Assembly: GCA_030592355.1 (NCBI GenBank)
Contig: JAUVJE010000001.1
Location: 1 to 35,921 of the forward strand
Source: Clostridia bacterium
GTDB taxonomy: Bacteria > Bacillota > Clostridia > DUPQ01
Reading direction: 5' to 3'
Length of the DNA: 35,921 nt
The notes under the pieces were generated by a model that saw nothing but the letters and a program-made list of their open reading frames with translations, ran no database searches and was not told the origin of the DNA. Shown in pieces: positions 14,904-24,195 of this stretch. A program made the position numbers and the translations under genes. The stretch's first letter is position 1. Each line of letters begins with the position of its first letter.

Positions 14904-16382
14904 TTACTCCTTCCCAATAATGTCTTTGACAAAATATTTATAAACCTCATCCCACTTCTCAGTATCCTCTGGTTCCCACTTTATTATTTCAAACGAATTC
15001 CTAATGACTTTTCTAGCTTCTTCCATTCCTGAAAGCTGTTTTAATGCTATGAGCTGAGCCATTATATTTCCCGTTGCAGTTGCTTCAATAGGGCCCGTAG
15101 TTATTGTTCTGCCCAGTGCATTTGCAGTAAACTGGGAAATCATAACATTCTTGCAGCCTCCTCCCACTATATGAAGATTTGGTATTTTTTTCCCCACCAC
15201 TTCTTCCAATCCTTCGTATACATATTTGTATTTCAGGGCGAGGCTCTCCATGATGCATTTTACAATCTGCGGTTTATTTTCAGGCACCGGCTGTCCTGTC
15301 CTGCGGCAGAAATCCTGTACTTTCTCCGGCATATGGCCGGTGTGGTAGAAGGAATCGTTGTCAGGGTCAATCAGACTTCTGAATGATTCTGCTTCCCTTG
15401 CTTCAAATTCAAGCTCATCAAATGACATTACTTTGTCTTCTCTGTTCCACTGCCGTCTGCAGTCCTGATATATCCAAAGTCCCATTATGTTTTTTAAAAA
15501 ACGGATTGTCCTGTTGAATCCACCTTCATTTGAATATTCAAGCTCTGCGGCTTTTTCACTAACAATAGGCTGCTTTAGCTCAGTGCCTAAAAGCGACCAT
15601 GTGCCACTGCTTAAAAATGCAAAGTTATCAGTATCAGCCGGAGCGCTAATAACAGCGCTGCCCGTATCATGCGCAGCTACAGAAATTACCGGAACAGGTT
15701 CTATCTGAACTTCATCACAGATTTCATCCTTAAGCATTCCGACGACTTTTCCGCCATCGATTATTTCAGCCAGGAAATGATGCGGAATATTAAGTTTGTC
15801 AAGAAGCGTTCTATCCCAGTCGCCTGTTTTAATATTCAGCATCTGGGCCGTACTGGCAATGCTGTATTCGCTATACATATTACCGGTGAGAAAATAGTTT
15901 AAAAGGTCCGGCATAAAGAGCATTTTATCTGCCCTGGCAAGGAGTTCGGGCCTGGTTTGCTGAAGTGCATAAAGCTGGTAAAGAGTGTTGAACTGCATGA
16001 ATTGAATTCCCGTTCGCTTGTAGATTTCTTCGCGGGGAACAACTTTGTATGCAGCGTCAATCATTCCGTCTGTACGTGCGTCTCTGTAATGCACAGGGTT
16101 TTCAAGAAGCCTGCCGTCTTTATCAAGAAGTCCGAAATCCACTCCCCATGTATCGATCGCAATACTTGATATATCGCCGTGGCCTTTCTTCCGGCATTCG
16201 ATTATGCCGGTTTTCAATTCATGAAAAAGTCTTAAAACGTCCCAGTACATGGTTCCGTTTATATTAACCGGATCATTTGAAAAACGGTGGATCTCCTCGA
16301 GGGTAACCTTCCCGTTATCATATATTCCCAGCATAGCCCTGCCGCTGCTGGCCCCATAATCAAATCCTAAAACTTTTACCAT
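14904..16382 (-). CDS. rhaB: Rhamnulokinase
   Basis: A 492-aa FGGY-family sugar kinase of standard RhaB length. The N-terminal ATPase motif is GFDYGASSGRAMLG (about 6-19). The FGGY features DTWGVDFGLLD, HDTGSAV and the C-terminal LHIVGGGCKNVMISQFTANALG are all present. It phosphorylates L-rhamnulose at C1 with ATP in the cytoplasm. Start ATG with AAGGAG six nt upstream; it lies 44 nt after the GH106 stop. The next gene overlaps its stop codon. Confidence 0.94.
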   Translation of the reverse strand: MVKVLGFDYGASSGRAMLGIYDNGKVTLEEIHRFSNDPVNINGTMYWDVLRLFHELKTGIIECRKKGHGDISSIAIDTWGVDFGLLDKDGRLLENPVHYRDARTDGMIDAAYKVVPREEIYKRTGIQFMQFNTLYQLYALQQTRPELLARADKMLFMPDLLNYFLTGNMYSEYSIASTAQMLNIKTGDWDRTLLDKLNIPHHFLAEIIDGGKVVGMLKDEICDEVQIEPVPVISVAAHDTGSAVISAPADTDNFAFLSSGTWSLLGTELKQPIVSEKAAELEYSNEGGFNRTIRFLKNIMGLWIYQDCRRQWNREDKVMSFDELEFEAREAESFRSLIDPDNDSFYHTGHMPEKVQDFCRRTGQPVPENKPQIVKCIMESLALKYKYVYEGLEEVVGKKIPNLHIVGGGCKNVMISQFTANALGRTITTGPIEATATGNIMAQLIALKQLSGMEEARKVIRNSFEIIKWEPEDTEKWDEVYKYFVKDIIGKE

Positions 16383-16426
16383 AACGTCTCCTTAAGACTC
16401 CAATTTAAATCATTATATATTATCGT

Positions 16427-19400
16427 TTATCTCGAGTAAATGCACACTTGCTCCATCAACCCCCATGGGTGTGTTACATACTGTTTTGTATATAATTCGG
16501 GTTCCGGGTGAAAAGACACAGCGCTTGTCCATTTTTCTCTGGAATTTGAAAGATGCAGCGGTCCGAACATATTTCTCGGAGCACCCATAACTTCAATTTC
16601 AATAAGGTTTTCCCCTTCATTTAGCATGTTGCCGATCTGCATTCTGTTTTTTGCTTTCCATGGAATAATTTGTTCATGTCCGTTTATTCTCACTATTGTA
16701 ACCACATCACTGTATTTACCCAGATCGAGCAGAAGATCGTCTCCCACGGATTTGTCATAGTCAAAATTGTATTTATACTTTATTCCTGCATGGTAATGGA
16801 AGTATCCCTGGAGACCCCAGTCGCCAATTGCCATCATTTCAGATTCTGTCGTAATCCTACGGTCCGGCGATACTCCGAAATCACCGATTACATATATATT
16901 CTCCAGCTCAGTCGATGACATATACCTGCACTCCAGTGTAATGTTGTTTAGTCCTTTCTTTAGCCCGGGGATTTTTATTCTTCCCATGCTTTTATCAACA
17001 AACCAGCCTTCCGGCTTTGAATCAACCTTTTTACCGTTTAGATATACTGTGTAATCATCCGCATCCTCAATAACCAGCTGCGACCATTGCGGAATACTTT
17101 CAACTTCAAAATCGAAAGACACTAAAAGTTTCGTCCCGTCGTTTTTATGTGCTTTGTCAACCCATTTATATCTCTGTGGACCTCTGTTAAGGTATATATC
17201 CCTCATTCCAAGTTTTTCTCTTAAGTTTTTTTGATTTAACCAGATTTCGTCAAGTGCGCCCCATTCTTCTTTTTCAATTTTAAATCTGCACATATCAAGA
17301 ACCAGAACATTTTCATCTGTGCGTTCAAAATCACACAGAGTACCAAGCCCTGCCAGGAATTCGTATGGTTTGTTTTCATCGGCAGCAACCGTCTTATGAC
17401 TGCCTTTTTTATCAAGCATGAATATTTTTGAATCAGTCGAACCGAATTCACAATCAAATTCCACAGAATCCAAAAGCGCCTTATAAGGAACCTTTTTTAT
17501 CTCTCCTGTCAGTGGGTCCCATTCCTCAAGGCTTCCCGTTCCTTTTAAAACAACGGTAGTTTTATATCCGGTTTCCTTGTCATTGTTAATGGCAAAAAGC
17601 ATCGTCACATCCCCCATGTTGCGCACCATGGTGAATATGTTTTCAGCCTCCGTCCCATGGGATAGTTTTATACTGACATTTCTGTTTAAATGTGACACGG
17701 TTTCTGAAATTTTATCCGTTCTGATGAAATTCGGGTTATTCAACAATTCATTTAATGAGTCGGACAATGTTCCCTCAATATATTTAAGCCCGCTGCTTTG
17801 ACAAATTACCTGTCCGCCTGAATTCATAAAATCTTTGAGCAAATTCACCGTATTCTGATACAGGTTTTCAGTTCCCGGCATAATAATTACCTTTTGGTAT
17901 TCCATTTCGCCTATTTTCATTTTCCCATCGTGGGCGTTTCCCAGCATAGCCATGATTTCCTCATCACCGTAATCAAAAGAGATATGATTGGACATAAGAT
18001 TTTTTGTGTAGTCATTGAGCCGGTATCCAACCTCATTTAATTTCAACTGCATTTTCTGTAAACGAGTATCATCCGGCTTGATTTCTGCATTTAACCAGGC
18101 TGTTGACAGAGGGTGAATAAGCAGTGCATCTAATATGGGATTGCCTTTGGACGTGAGTGCGCCAATACGCGCAAAATAGTCTTCAACCACATTATTATAT
18201 TTCCACCACGGGGTTTGGTAATTGAATACGGGTGGATAATCCCTTTTTCTGCAACCTTTCATTGAATACCATGTAAGATGCTGGCATCTGAGGTTAATTC
18301 CCTGGATATACTGGTAATCCCCAATCCATTTCTGCCCTTCAAATGAAAATTGCCAACCGGACACTCCGTAAGTTTCAGACAACATCCTTTTTCTTCCCGT
18401 TTGATTAGCAACGGAAGTACACCCCTTAATGGTCATATACTCAATAGTCTGGTCCCTTAGCATATCAATACCGGGGATATGCTGATAAAAATAGTTAAGC
18501 ATCAATCCTCCCGAAAGAAGGATATATGATCCAAGATTATTTTCCGCCAGCCAGTGTCCTGTGAACATAATGTTGTTTTCATCACACCAGTCGTAAAGCT
18601 GTTTTGAGAAGTGCTCCGCAAACATTTCGCCTATGGTTCTGAAATAGTCGTGTTTTGCAGCTTTTGACCCATCGCTTTCAATGAAAAGCAACGGTAGGAT
18701 TTTTTCTATTTCATATCCTCTCTTCTCTAAGAAGAATTCCGGCAATTCATAAGTAAACGCAAGTCTTGAATCTTTATCTTCATATTCATATATCGAGGAA
18801 GCTATGTTGGGTTCATCAGTGAAAATACCCGGTATTGTCTTTCCAAATTCACTCCCAAATCGCTTTTTGTATGGTTCATATGATGTTTCAATGAATTTCT
18901 TTACTGTGTCTTTATTGATATTGTCAGCGGGAGGAGTGTCGTTGAACCACTCCATGGGAGGAAGGTAATCAAGCTGAATGTGCAGGTATATTTCGGATTC
19001 GCTCTTTTCTTCATCCTTGGAAAGAAGCCTCAGTTTTTGTATTTTCCCCTGATTCATTACTGCGGAATAAGTATAAAGTATTTCTTTTTTTGGGTTCCTG
19101 TTTTCATAAAATCTTATGGATATTCCCTTTGCTCCGTTTTCCTTAATGCAGGTTACTTTCCCGCCGGCAGCACCTGAGGGCCATCTGTCTTCGTCATACA
19201 GCCATGCCAGCGTCCCGTCTTCTTTTGCCTGTTCTACACATGCCTGCACACTGTCCATCCAGTCTTTACCAAGATATTCTGACTCAAGCCCCACTCTGGA
19301 ATGCATGAAATATCCGCCCATTCCTTTTTCAATCATGTCTTTTGCCTGAACCTTGACTTCAGCCGGGTCCATTCTGTCGTTCCACGACCAAAAGGGCGCC

Positions 19401-19456
19401 GACCTATCAATGGGCTCCGGGTTTAAAAATGCTTTTTTTATTTCTGAATACTTCAT
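16427..19456 (-). CDS. GH106 family alpha-L-rhamnosidase
   Basis: A 1009-aa glycoside hydrolase with the GH106 N-terminal region: APFWSWNDRM, GGYFMHSRVGLESEYLGKDW, WLYDEDRWPSGAAGG. Candidate acidic active-site segments are FTDEPN near residue 215 and SETYGVSGW near 362. The C-terminal third contains beta-sandwich repeats and a galactose-binding-like module. No signal peptide is visible, so it should act in the cytoplasm on imported rhamno-oligosaccharides or glycosides. It has a strong GGAGGG ribosome binding site. The rhamnose catabolic genes immediately downstream support rhamnose as the released sugar. GH106 members also cut rhamnogalacturonan side chains and terpene glycosides, so the aglycone remains open. 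Confidence 0.88.
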   Translation of the reverse strand: MKYSEIKKAFLNPEPIDRSAPFWSWNDRMDPAEVKVQAKDMIEKGMGGYFMHSRVGLESEYLGKDWMDSVQACVEQAKEDGTLAWLYDEDRWPSGAAGGKVTCIKENGAKGISIRFYENRNPKKEILYTYSAVMNQGKIQKLRLLSKDEEKSESEIYLHIQLDYLPPMEWFNDTPPADNINKDTVKKFIETSYEPYKKRFGSEFGKTIPGIFTDEPNIASSIYEYEDKDSRLAFTYELPEFFLEKRGYEIEKILPLLFIESDGSKAAKHDYFRTIGEMFAEHFSKQLYDWCDENNIMFTGHWLAENNLGSYILLSGGLMLNYFYQHIPGIDMLRDQTIEYMTIKGCTSVANQTGRKRMLSETYGVSGWQFSFEGQKWIGDYQYIQGINLRCQHLTWYSMKGCRKRDYPPVFNYQTPWWKYNNVVEDYFARIGALTSKGNPILDALLIHPLSTAWLNAEIKPDDTRLQKMQLKLNEVGYRLNDYTKNLMSNHISFDYGDEEIMAMLGNAHDGKMKIGEMEYQKVIIMPGTENLYQNTVNLLKDFMNSGGQVICQSSGLKYIEGTLSDSLNELLNNPNFIRTDKISETVSHLNRNVSIKLSHGTEAENIFTMVRNMGDVTMLFAINNDKETGYKTTVVLKGTGSLEEWDPLTGEIKKVPYKALLDSVEFDCEFGSTDSKIFMLDKKGSHKTVAADENKPYEFLAGLGTLCDFERTDENVLVLDMCRFKIEKEEWGALDEIWLNQKNLREKLGMRDIYLNRGPQRYKWVDKAHKNDGTKLLVSFDFEVESIPQWSQLVIEDADDYTVYLNGKKVDSKPEGWFVDKSMGRIKIPGLKKGLNNITLECRYMSSTELENIYVIGDFGVSPDRRITTESEMMAIGDWGLQGYFHYHAGIKYKYNFDYDKSVGDDLLLDLGKYSDVVTIVRINGHEQIIPWKAKNRMQIGNMLNEGENLIEIEVMGAPRNMFGPLHLSNSREKWTSAVSFHPEPELYTKQYVTHPWGLMEQVCIYSR

Positions 19457-19514
19457 ATAATGCCCTCCGTTAAAATTGTTTCCCGGAATTTTACTTTAAA
19501 ACCAAAAAAATCAA

Positions 19515-20807
19515 TTATTTACTATCCCCTTTGCCTGCCTGCATATATTGCAGAATGCGTTCATCAAGTCCTGGCTTGACACTGCATATCATTTCACCAA
19601 ACATATTGTTATCCATACTGTCCGTTGTCAGTTTTTCATGGCCGATAAGCGCCCATGTGGATTCAACCAAATTGGAAAACGCTTCATTTCTCATGGCCTT
19701 GCATATGAATCCCTGTCTCGGGGAATTTATATCTTCGCCGCTGATCTGGAACAGTTGATGTTTTATGCAAAGATCCTTAACCCTGTTAAATTGTTTCATA
19801 GTGTTTCTTGAAGGCATATATGTAACGGCATTGAATCCCAACCGAGATATTTCCTTGAACAATTCATCTATATAGTCGTCCTCAAATTTCTGAGGCTTCT
19901 TGTCTCCGGTAATAGAATCGCCGACATCGCCAAGATATGCATAAGCGGATATACAGCCGTTTATTGCTGCGACTTCCAGTGCTTCTCTCACATCAGGGCA
20001 CTCCTCTGTCGCAGGCAGATAAAACATATCTATCATATCGCTCTTGATTGCGCTCAGCAGGTCGTATTCATAAACCGGATTGCCTTCATCCAGCAAGTAT
20101 TCTTCGCTCTTGGCACGAAGCGGCAGCTTCATTGTGTTTTTATAGAAATCCACCAGTTTTTCGCCTTTTCCGAATCTTTCGGTAAGTTTGAAAGCCAATG
20201 CATACGATATATGCCTTTCGGTAATACTTCCCCCGTCGCGCCACATGGATAGCATTGCAACATCATTTTTAAAATCCATTTTTATATCATGCGGTTTAAG
20301 AATCTGATTCAACTTATCTACCATATCGGAATTGCGCCTGTTTCTCGCCTTTGCATAAGGCCTTATCCATGATTGTATTTCTTCGATTTTTGTATGGGGA
20401 ATCCCATGAAGCGCCATATAGACTATTGAGTTTTGGTCCGGGTTGTTGATTTTTCTGCCGGCAAGCGATGTGTTGTCCATATTGACACGAATTTCCATCC
20501 CCCCCGTGGTAGCCATACCGATAATTTTCCCTGCACGGGCAAATTCAAGGCAGCCTGCGACAGTATCGTGGTCCATTATTCCTGCTGTACCAAGACCATT
20601 TATATATGCCATCCACAACGCTTTTGCAGGTGTGTATGGCGAAAATGAATATGATGTATGTATATGGTTATTTACGTCATTTGATTCCGCTGGTTTTCGT
20701 ATTTCCCCACTGTCTATTCCCTCTTTCAGTTTCGACAGGCTGTCCAGTCTTTGCTCCATTGACGGGTTGTTCAGGTTTTCAATGTGCTTTAAATAATAAT
20801 CATTCAA
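19515..20807 (-). CDS. PHP-domain metal-dependent phosphoesterase-like protein
   Basis: A 430-aa cytoplasmic protein. The PHP domain begins near residue 45 with NHIHTSYSFSPY (metal ligands His48 and His50) and continues with GIMDHDT (Asp79, His80, Asp81). Later parts of the barrel are longer than in simple PHP phosphatases, and a helical insert of about 100 residues is present. It is the first gene of the rhamnose operon, 58 nt before GH106, so a role in sugar-phosphate or oligosaccharide metabolism is plausible, but the substrate cannot be read from sequence. It starts at TTG with AGGTG five nt upstream; a nearby ATG is in another frame and runs into a stop. Confidence 0.8.
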   Translation of the reverse strand: MNDYYLKHIENLNNPSMEQRLDSLSKLKEGIDSGEIRKPAESNDVNNHIHTSYSFSPYTPAKALWMAYINGLGTAGIMDHDTVAGCLEFARAGKIIGMATTGGMEIRVNMDNTSLAGRKINNPDQNSIVYMALHGIPHTKIEEIQSWIRPYAKARNRRNSDMVDKLNQILKPHDIKMDFKNDVAMLSMWRDGGSITERHISYALAFKLTERFGKGEKLVDFYKNTMKLPLRAKSEEYLLDEGNPVYEYDLLSAIKSDMIDMFYLPATEECPDVREALEVAAINGCISAYAYLGDVGDSITGDKKPQKFEDDYIDELFKEISRLGFNAVTYMPSRNTMKQFNRVKDLCIKHQLFQISGEDINSPRQGFICKAMRNEAFSNLVESTWALIGHEKLTTDSMDNNMFGEMICSVKPGLDERILQYMQAGKGDSK

Positions 20808-20851
20808 AATTGCACCTGCCTTTCCGGAGCAATACTCTGCTCAGCAGCACT

Positions 20852-20880
20852 ATTTTAACAAATTCCCTTTTTAATTGCTA
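20852..20880 (-). promoter_or_regulatory. Candidate promoter of the rhamnose operon (extended -10)
   Basis: On the minus strand an extended -10 element TGTTAAAAT is present (-10 hexamer at plus 20852-20857), with a poor -35 TAGCAA (plus 20875-20880) at 17 nt. Weak -35 boxes are usual for promoters that need an activator. The -35 region overlaps an inverted repeat. Confidence 0.4.
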
Positions 20881-20904
20881 TGAAAAAACTACAAATTCCA
20901 TAGC
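20877..20904. promoter_or_regulatory. Inverted repeat, candidate operator of the rhamnose operon
   Basis: GCTATG (20877-20882) and CATAGC (20899-20904) form a perfect 6-bp inverted repeat with a 16-nt spacer, so the half-sites are 22 bp apart (two helical turns). It overlaps the -35 region of the leftward promoter and is about 60 bp from the divergent glgB promoter. The factor that binds it is not in the window. Confidence 0.4.
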
Positions 20905-20962
20905 TTTTTAACAGTTACCCGAAAGGTGTTGATGAAAAAGAGGGCTTTTTGGGTAGCGGCAA

Positions 20963-20992
20963 TCGACACTTATTACCGGGGTATGATATTAT
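20963..20992 (+). promoter_or_regulatory. Candidate promoter of the glycogen operon
   Basis: TCGACA (20963-20968), 18 nt, then TATTAT (20987-20992), about 35 nt before the glgB start. One mismatch to the -35 consensus and one to the -10 consensus. It is divergent to the rhamnose operon promoter. Confidence 0.5.
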
Positions 20993-21026
20993 TATTACAG
21001 ACATACGGTAGTACGGTAGGTGGCTT

Positions 21027-22946
21027 ATGACTTTCATCAATGATGTGGATTTATACTTATTCAGAAAAGGCGTTGCCCGTCGGGCATACGGCTTTATGGG
21101 CTGTCATCCGTCAAATTCAGGATTCCGTTTCACTGTATGGGCTCCAAACGCTAAAAGCGTATCAGTAGTCGGCGATTTCAACAGCTGGGATTCCCGCCGT
21201 CATACTATGGACTTCATGGAAGGACCCGGTCTTTGGACATTGGATATTCCGGATTTGCATGAAGGACTTAACTATAAATTTCATATTGTCGGCAAGGACG
21301 GAAACGGCATTAACAAAACCGACCCTTATGCCTTTTTTAATGAACAACCTCCTTCAAACGCATCTATCATTAAAAAAATACCAAAATACAGTTGGACGGA
21401 TTCACAGTGGATAAAAGAACGCAGCCGCACAGACATTTACCATTCCCCTGTTTCCATATACGAAGTTCACTCTTCATCATTCAAACGCCGTCCCGACGGG
21501 TCTATATTGACCTGGGGCGAATTGGCTGATGAGCTTATTCCCTGGATAAAAAACCTTGGTTTCACACATATTGAACTCATGCCGGTAACGGAGTATCCCC
21601 TTGACGCTTCCTGGGGCTATCAGGTAACCGGATATTTTTCCCCTACATCGCGCCACGGCGACCCTGAAGGACTTATGTATTTCATAGATAAATGCCATAA
21701 TGAATCTCTGGGCGTAATATTGGACTGGGTTCCCGCACACTTTCCCAAAGACGAACATTCACTGGCGCGTTTTGACGGCACGGCTTTATATGAACATCCC
21801 GATTCACGACTGGGCGAGCAACCCGAGTGGGGTACCGCTGTATTTGACTACAGCCGTCATGAAGTAATAAATTTCCTTATCTCGAGCGCTATTTTCTGGC
21901 TAGAAGAATATCATTTTGACGGACTCAGGGTGGATGCTGTCAGCAGTATGCTCTACAGGAGTTTTGGCAGGGAAGACACCGAATGGCTTCCAAACGAGCA
22001 TGGTGGCGATGAAAATCCCGAAGGCGTAGATTTCTTAAAGCTGTTGTCTGAATCGATAAGGGAAGAAACCCCCGGAACATTGCTGATTGCCGAAGAAGCC
22101 ACTTCATGGCCCGGTGTAACGAAATCTGTTAATGAGGGAGGGCTTGGTTTCTCATTTAAATGGAACATGGGGTGGATGAACGATATTCTTAATTATGTAA
22201 AAACGCCTTTTGACCAACGGGCGGGCCATTATGATAAGCTTACTTTCGCCCTTCATTATCTGTTTTCAGAAAACTACATATTGCCTTTTTCCCACGATGA
22301 GGTTATACACGGGAAACTTACATTGCTTGACAAAATGCCCGGCACTTACGGGCAGAAGTTTGCGGGTCTTAGGGCTTTAATAGGATATATGTATGCAATG
22401 CCCGGTTTTAAGCTTTTGTTTATGGGCAATGAAATGGCTCCTTTTATGGAATGGCGTTACTACGAAGAGCTGGAATGGGACCTTCTTAAATATCCTGCCC
22501 ATAATTCATTTCGAAAATATCTTTCAGAATTAAACAAGCTTTATAAGGAAAATCCTCCTTTTTGGGATGAGAATCACTCATGGGATGGTTTCGAATGGGT
22601 GGTTTCAGATGATTCTGATAACGGGATTATTATTTTTAAAAGAATATCCCGTTCAGGCGGTAAAATCCTTGCCGTCATAAACTTTATGCCAAAGAACCAC
22701 AGCAACTATCGGATTGGTTTTCATCATAGAACCACAATAACCGAAATATTCAACAGCGAGTATGAAAATTACAGCGGATGCGGCATCGGCAACCCAAAAA
22801 CAATTGCCGCCGAAAACGTTCAGATTGGCGAGTGTCCATATTCATCAATAATAAACATTCCCCCTCTTTCAGCTTTATATTTTGAAATTGTTGAAACAGT
22901 GGTAAATAACAATAAAAGAGAAAGAAGTGATATCAATGAAGAATAA
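21027..22946 (+). CDS. glgB: 1,4-alpha-glucan branching enzyme
   Basis: A 639-aa cytoplasmic enzyme that moves alpha-1,4 glucan segments to form alpha-1,6 branches in glycogen. The N-terminal CBM48 module is at about residues 20-110 (FRFTVWAPNAKSVSVVGDFN). The GH13 barrel has DWVPAHFPKD, nucleophile Asp303 in GLRVDAVSSM, acid Glu356 in IAEEATSWP, and Asp424 in FSHDEVIHG. Length and motifs are ordinary for bacterial GlgB. ATG follows AGGTGG closely. It is the first gene of glgB-glgC-glgD-glgA and overlaps glgC. Confidence 0.96.
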   Translation: MTFINDVDLYLFRKGVARRAYGFMGCHPSNSGFRFTVWAPNAKSVSVVGDFNSWDSRRHTMDFMEGPGLWTLDIPDLHEGLNYKFHIVGKDGNGINKTDPYAFFNEQPPSNASIIKKIPKYSWTDSQWIKERSRTDIYHSPVSIYEVHSSSFKRRPDGSILTWGELADELIPWIKNLGFTHIELMPVTEYPLDASWGYQVTGYFSPTSRHGDPEGLMYFIDKCHNESLGVILDWVPAHFPKDEHSLARFDGTALYEHPDSRLGEQPEWGTAVFDYSRHEVINFLISSAIFWLEEYHFDGLRVDAVSSMLYRSFGREDTEWLPNEHGGDENPEGVDFLKLLSESIREETPGTLLIAEEATSWPGVTKSVNEGGLGFSFKWNMGWMNDILNYVKTPFDQRAGHYDKLTFALHYLFSENYILPFSHDEVIHGKLTLLDKMPGTYGQKFAGLRALIGYMYAMPGFKLLFMGNEMAPFMEWRYYEELEWDLLKYPAHNSFRKYLSELNKLYKENPPFWDENHSWDGFEWVVSDDSDNGIIIFKRISRSGGKILAVINFMPKNHSNYRIGFHHRTTITEIFNSEYENYSGCGIGNPKTIAAENVQIGECPYSSIINIPPLSALYFEIVETVVNNNKRERSDINEE

Positions 22947-24180
22947 TTACGAAGACAGAACTGTCTGCGTTTATCCATTGACGGCAAATATCAGAAAAAA
23001 GGAAACCGTTGCCATGCTTCTGGCCGGAGGCCAGGGCAGCCGTCTGGGGGCGCTTACAACAAAAATGGCCAAGCCGGCAGTGCCTTTTGGCGGGAAGTAC
23101 CGTATTATTGACTTTGCACTTAGCAATTGCACTAACTCCGATATTGACACTCTGGGGGTTCTTACCCAATTCCAACCCCTTGAGCTTAATTCATACATAG
23201 CAAACGGCCAGCCCTGGGATCTTGACCGCATCAACGGAGGCGTCTATGTTTTACCTCCTTATATGAGTGCAAAAGCCGGAGAATGGTATAAAGGAACCGC
23301 CAATGCCATTTACCAAAACATTGCCTTTGTAGAGCAATTTGAACCCGAGTATGTAATTGTACTCTCAGGCGACCACATATATAAAATGGACTACAGTCTT
23401 ATGATTGAATTCCATAAAAAAAATAATGCCGACGCTACAATTGCAGTCCAGACCGTTCCGATGGAAGAGGCCGGCCGCTTCGGGCTGATGATTACAAATG
23501 ACGACAATGAAATCATCGACTTTGAAGAAAAACCGGAAAACCCAAGAAGCAATAATGCCTCAATGGGCGTTTATGTTTTTAATTGGGATGTGCTTAAGCA
23601 GCACCTGATTGAGGATGAAGCAAACCCAGGTTCTTCAAACGATTTTGGGAAAAACATAATCCCGGCCATGCTTGCCTCCGGGGACAGCATGTATGCATAC
23701 ACATTTAACGGTTACTGGAAAGACGTCGGAACCGTTGAGAGTCTCTGGGAAGCCAATATGGACCTCCTTAACGAAGGATCCCCTCTTAATTTGTATGACA
23801 GCGATTGGCATATATACAGCAGAAATCCCGTAATGCCCCCGCATTACGCGGCGAAAGGCGCCGAAGTTTCTGAAAGTATGATAACCGAAGGCTGCATTGT
23901 AGAGGGTCGTGTTGACAACAGTATATTGTTCGCAGGAGTTGTCGTAATAAAGGATGCAGTGATAGACAATTCAGTTATAATGCCCAACACATTAATCGGA
24001 AGCAACAGCAGGGTGAATTACTCAATAGTAGCTGAAAATGTGATTATCGGCAATGATGTGGTGTTTGAGGGTGGTTCGCCTTCAAATATATCAGTCATAG
24101 GACCCGGGGCGGTGATTCCCGACGGTTCCGTTATCCCTGAGGGAGCAAGACTGTCGGCTGAAGATGCTGAGAAATTATAG
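22936..24180 (+). CDS. glgC: Glucose-1-phosphate adenylyltransferase, catalytic subunit
   Basis: Makes ADP-glucose from glucose 1-phosphate and ATP, the committed step of glycogen synthesis. The nucleotidyltransferase motif LLAGGQGSRLGALTTKMAKP is complete, as are the substrate segments SGDHIYKMDY, FEEKPENP and GYWKDVGT. A left-handed helix domain follows from about residue 290. A frame-compatible GTG exists at 22927, but the ATG at 22936 has a purine-rich Shine-Dalgarno (AAAGAAGTGA) five nt upstream, so I prefer it (414 aa). It overlaps the 3' end of glgB by 11 nt, implying coupled translation. Confidence 0.95.
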   Translation: MKNNYEDRTVCVYPLTANIRKKETVAMLLAGGQGSRLGALTTKMAKPAVPFGGKYRIIDFALSNCTNSDIDTLGVLTQFQPLELNSYIANGQPWDLDRINGGVYVLPPYMSAKAGEWYKGTANAIYQNIAFVEQFEPEYVIVLSGDHIYKMDYSLMIEFHKKNNADATIAVQTVPMEEAGRFGLMITNDDNEIIDFEEKPENPRSNNASMGVYVFNWDVLKQHLIEDEANPGSSNDFGKNIIPAMLASGDSMYAYTFNGYWKDVGTVESLWEANMDLLNEGSPLNLYDSDWHIYSRNPVMPPHYAAKGAEVSESMITEGCIVEGRVDNSILFAGVVVIKDAVIDNSVIMPNTLIGSNSRVNYSIVAENVIIGNDVVFEGGSPSNISVIGPGAVIPDGSVIPEGARLSAEDAEKL

Positions 24181-24195
24181 GGGAGGTGAAATAGT

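Noticed and set aside
17236..17457. Minus-strand 73-codon frame inside the GH106 gene
   Set aside because: Offset frame in a long intact gene; no ribosome binding site or domain. No sign of a frameshift in the GH106 frame.
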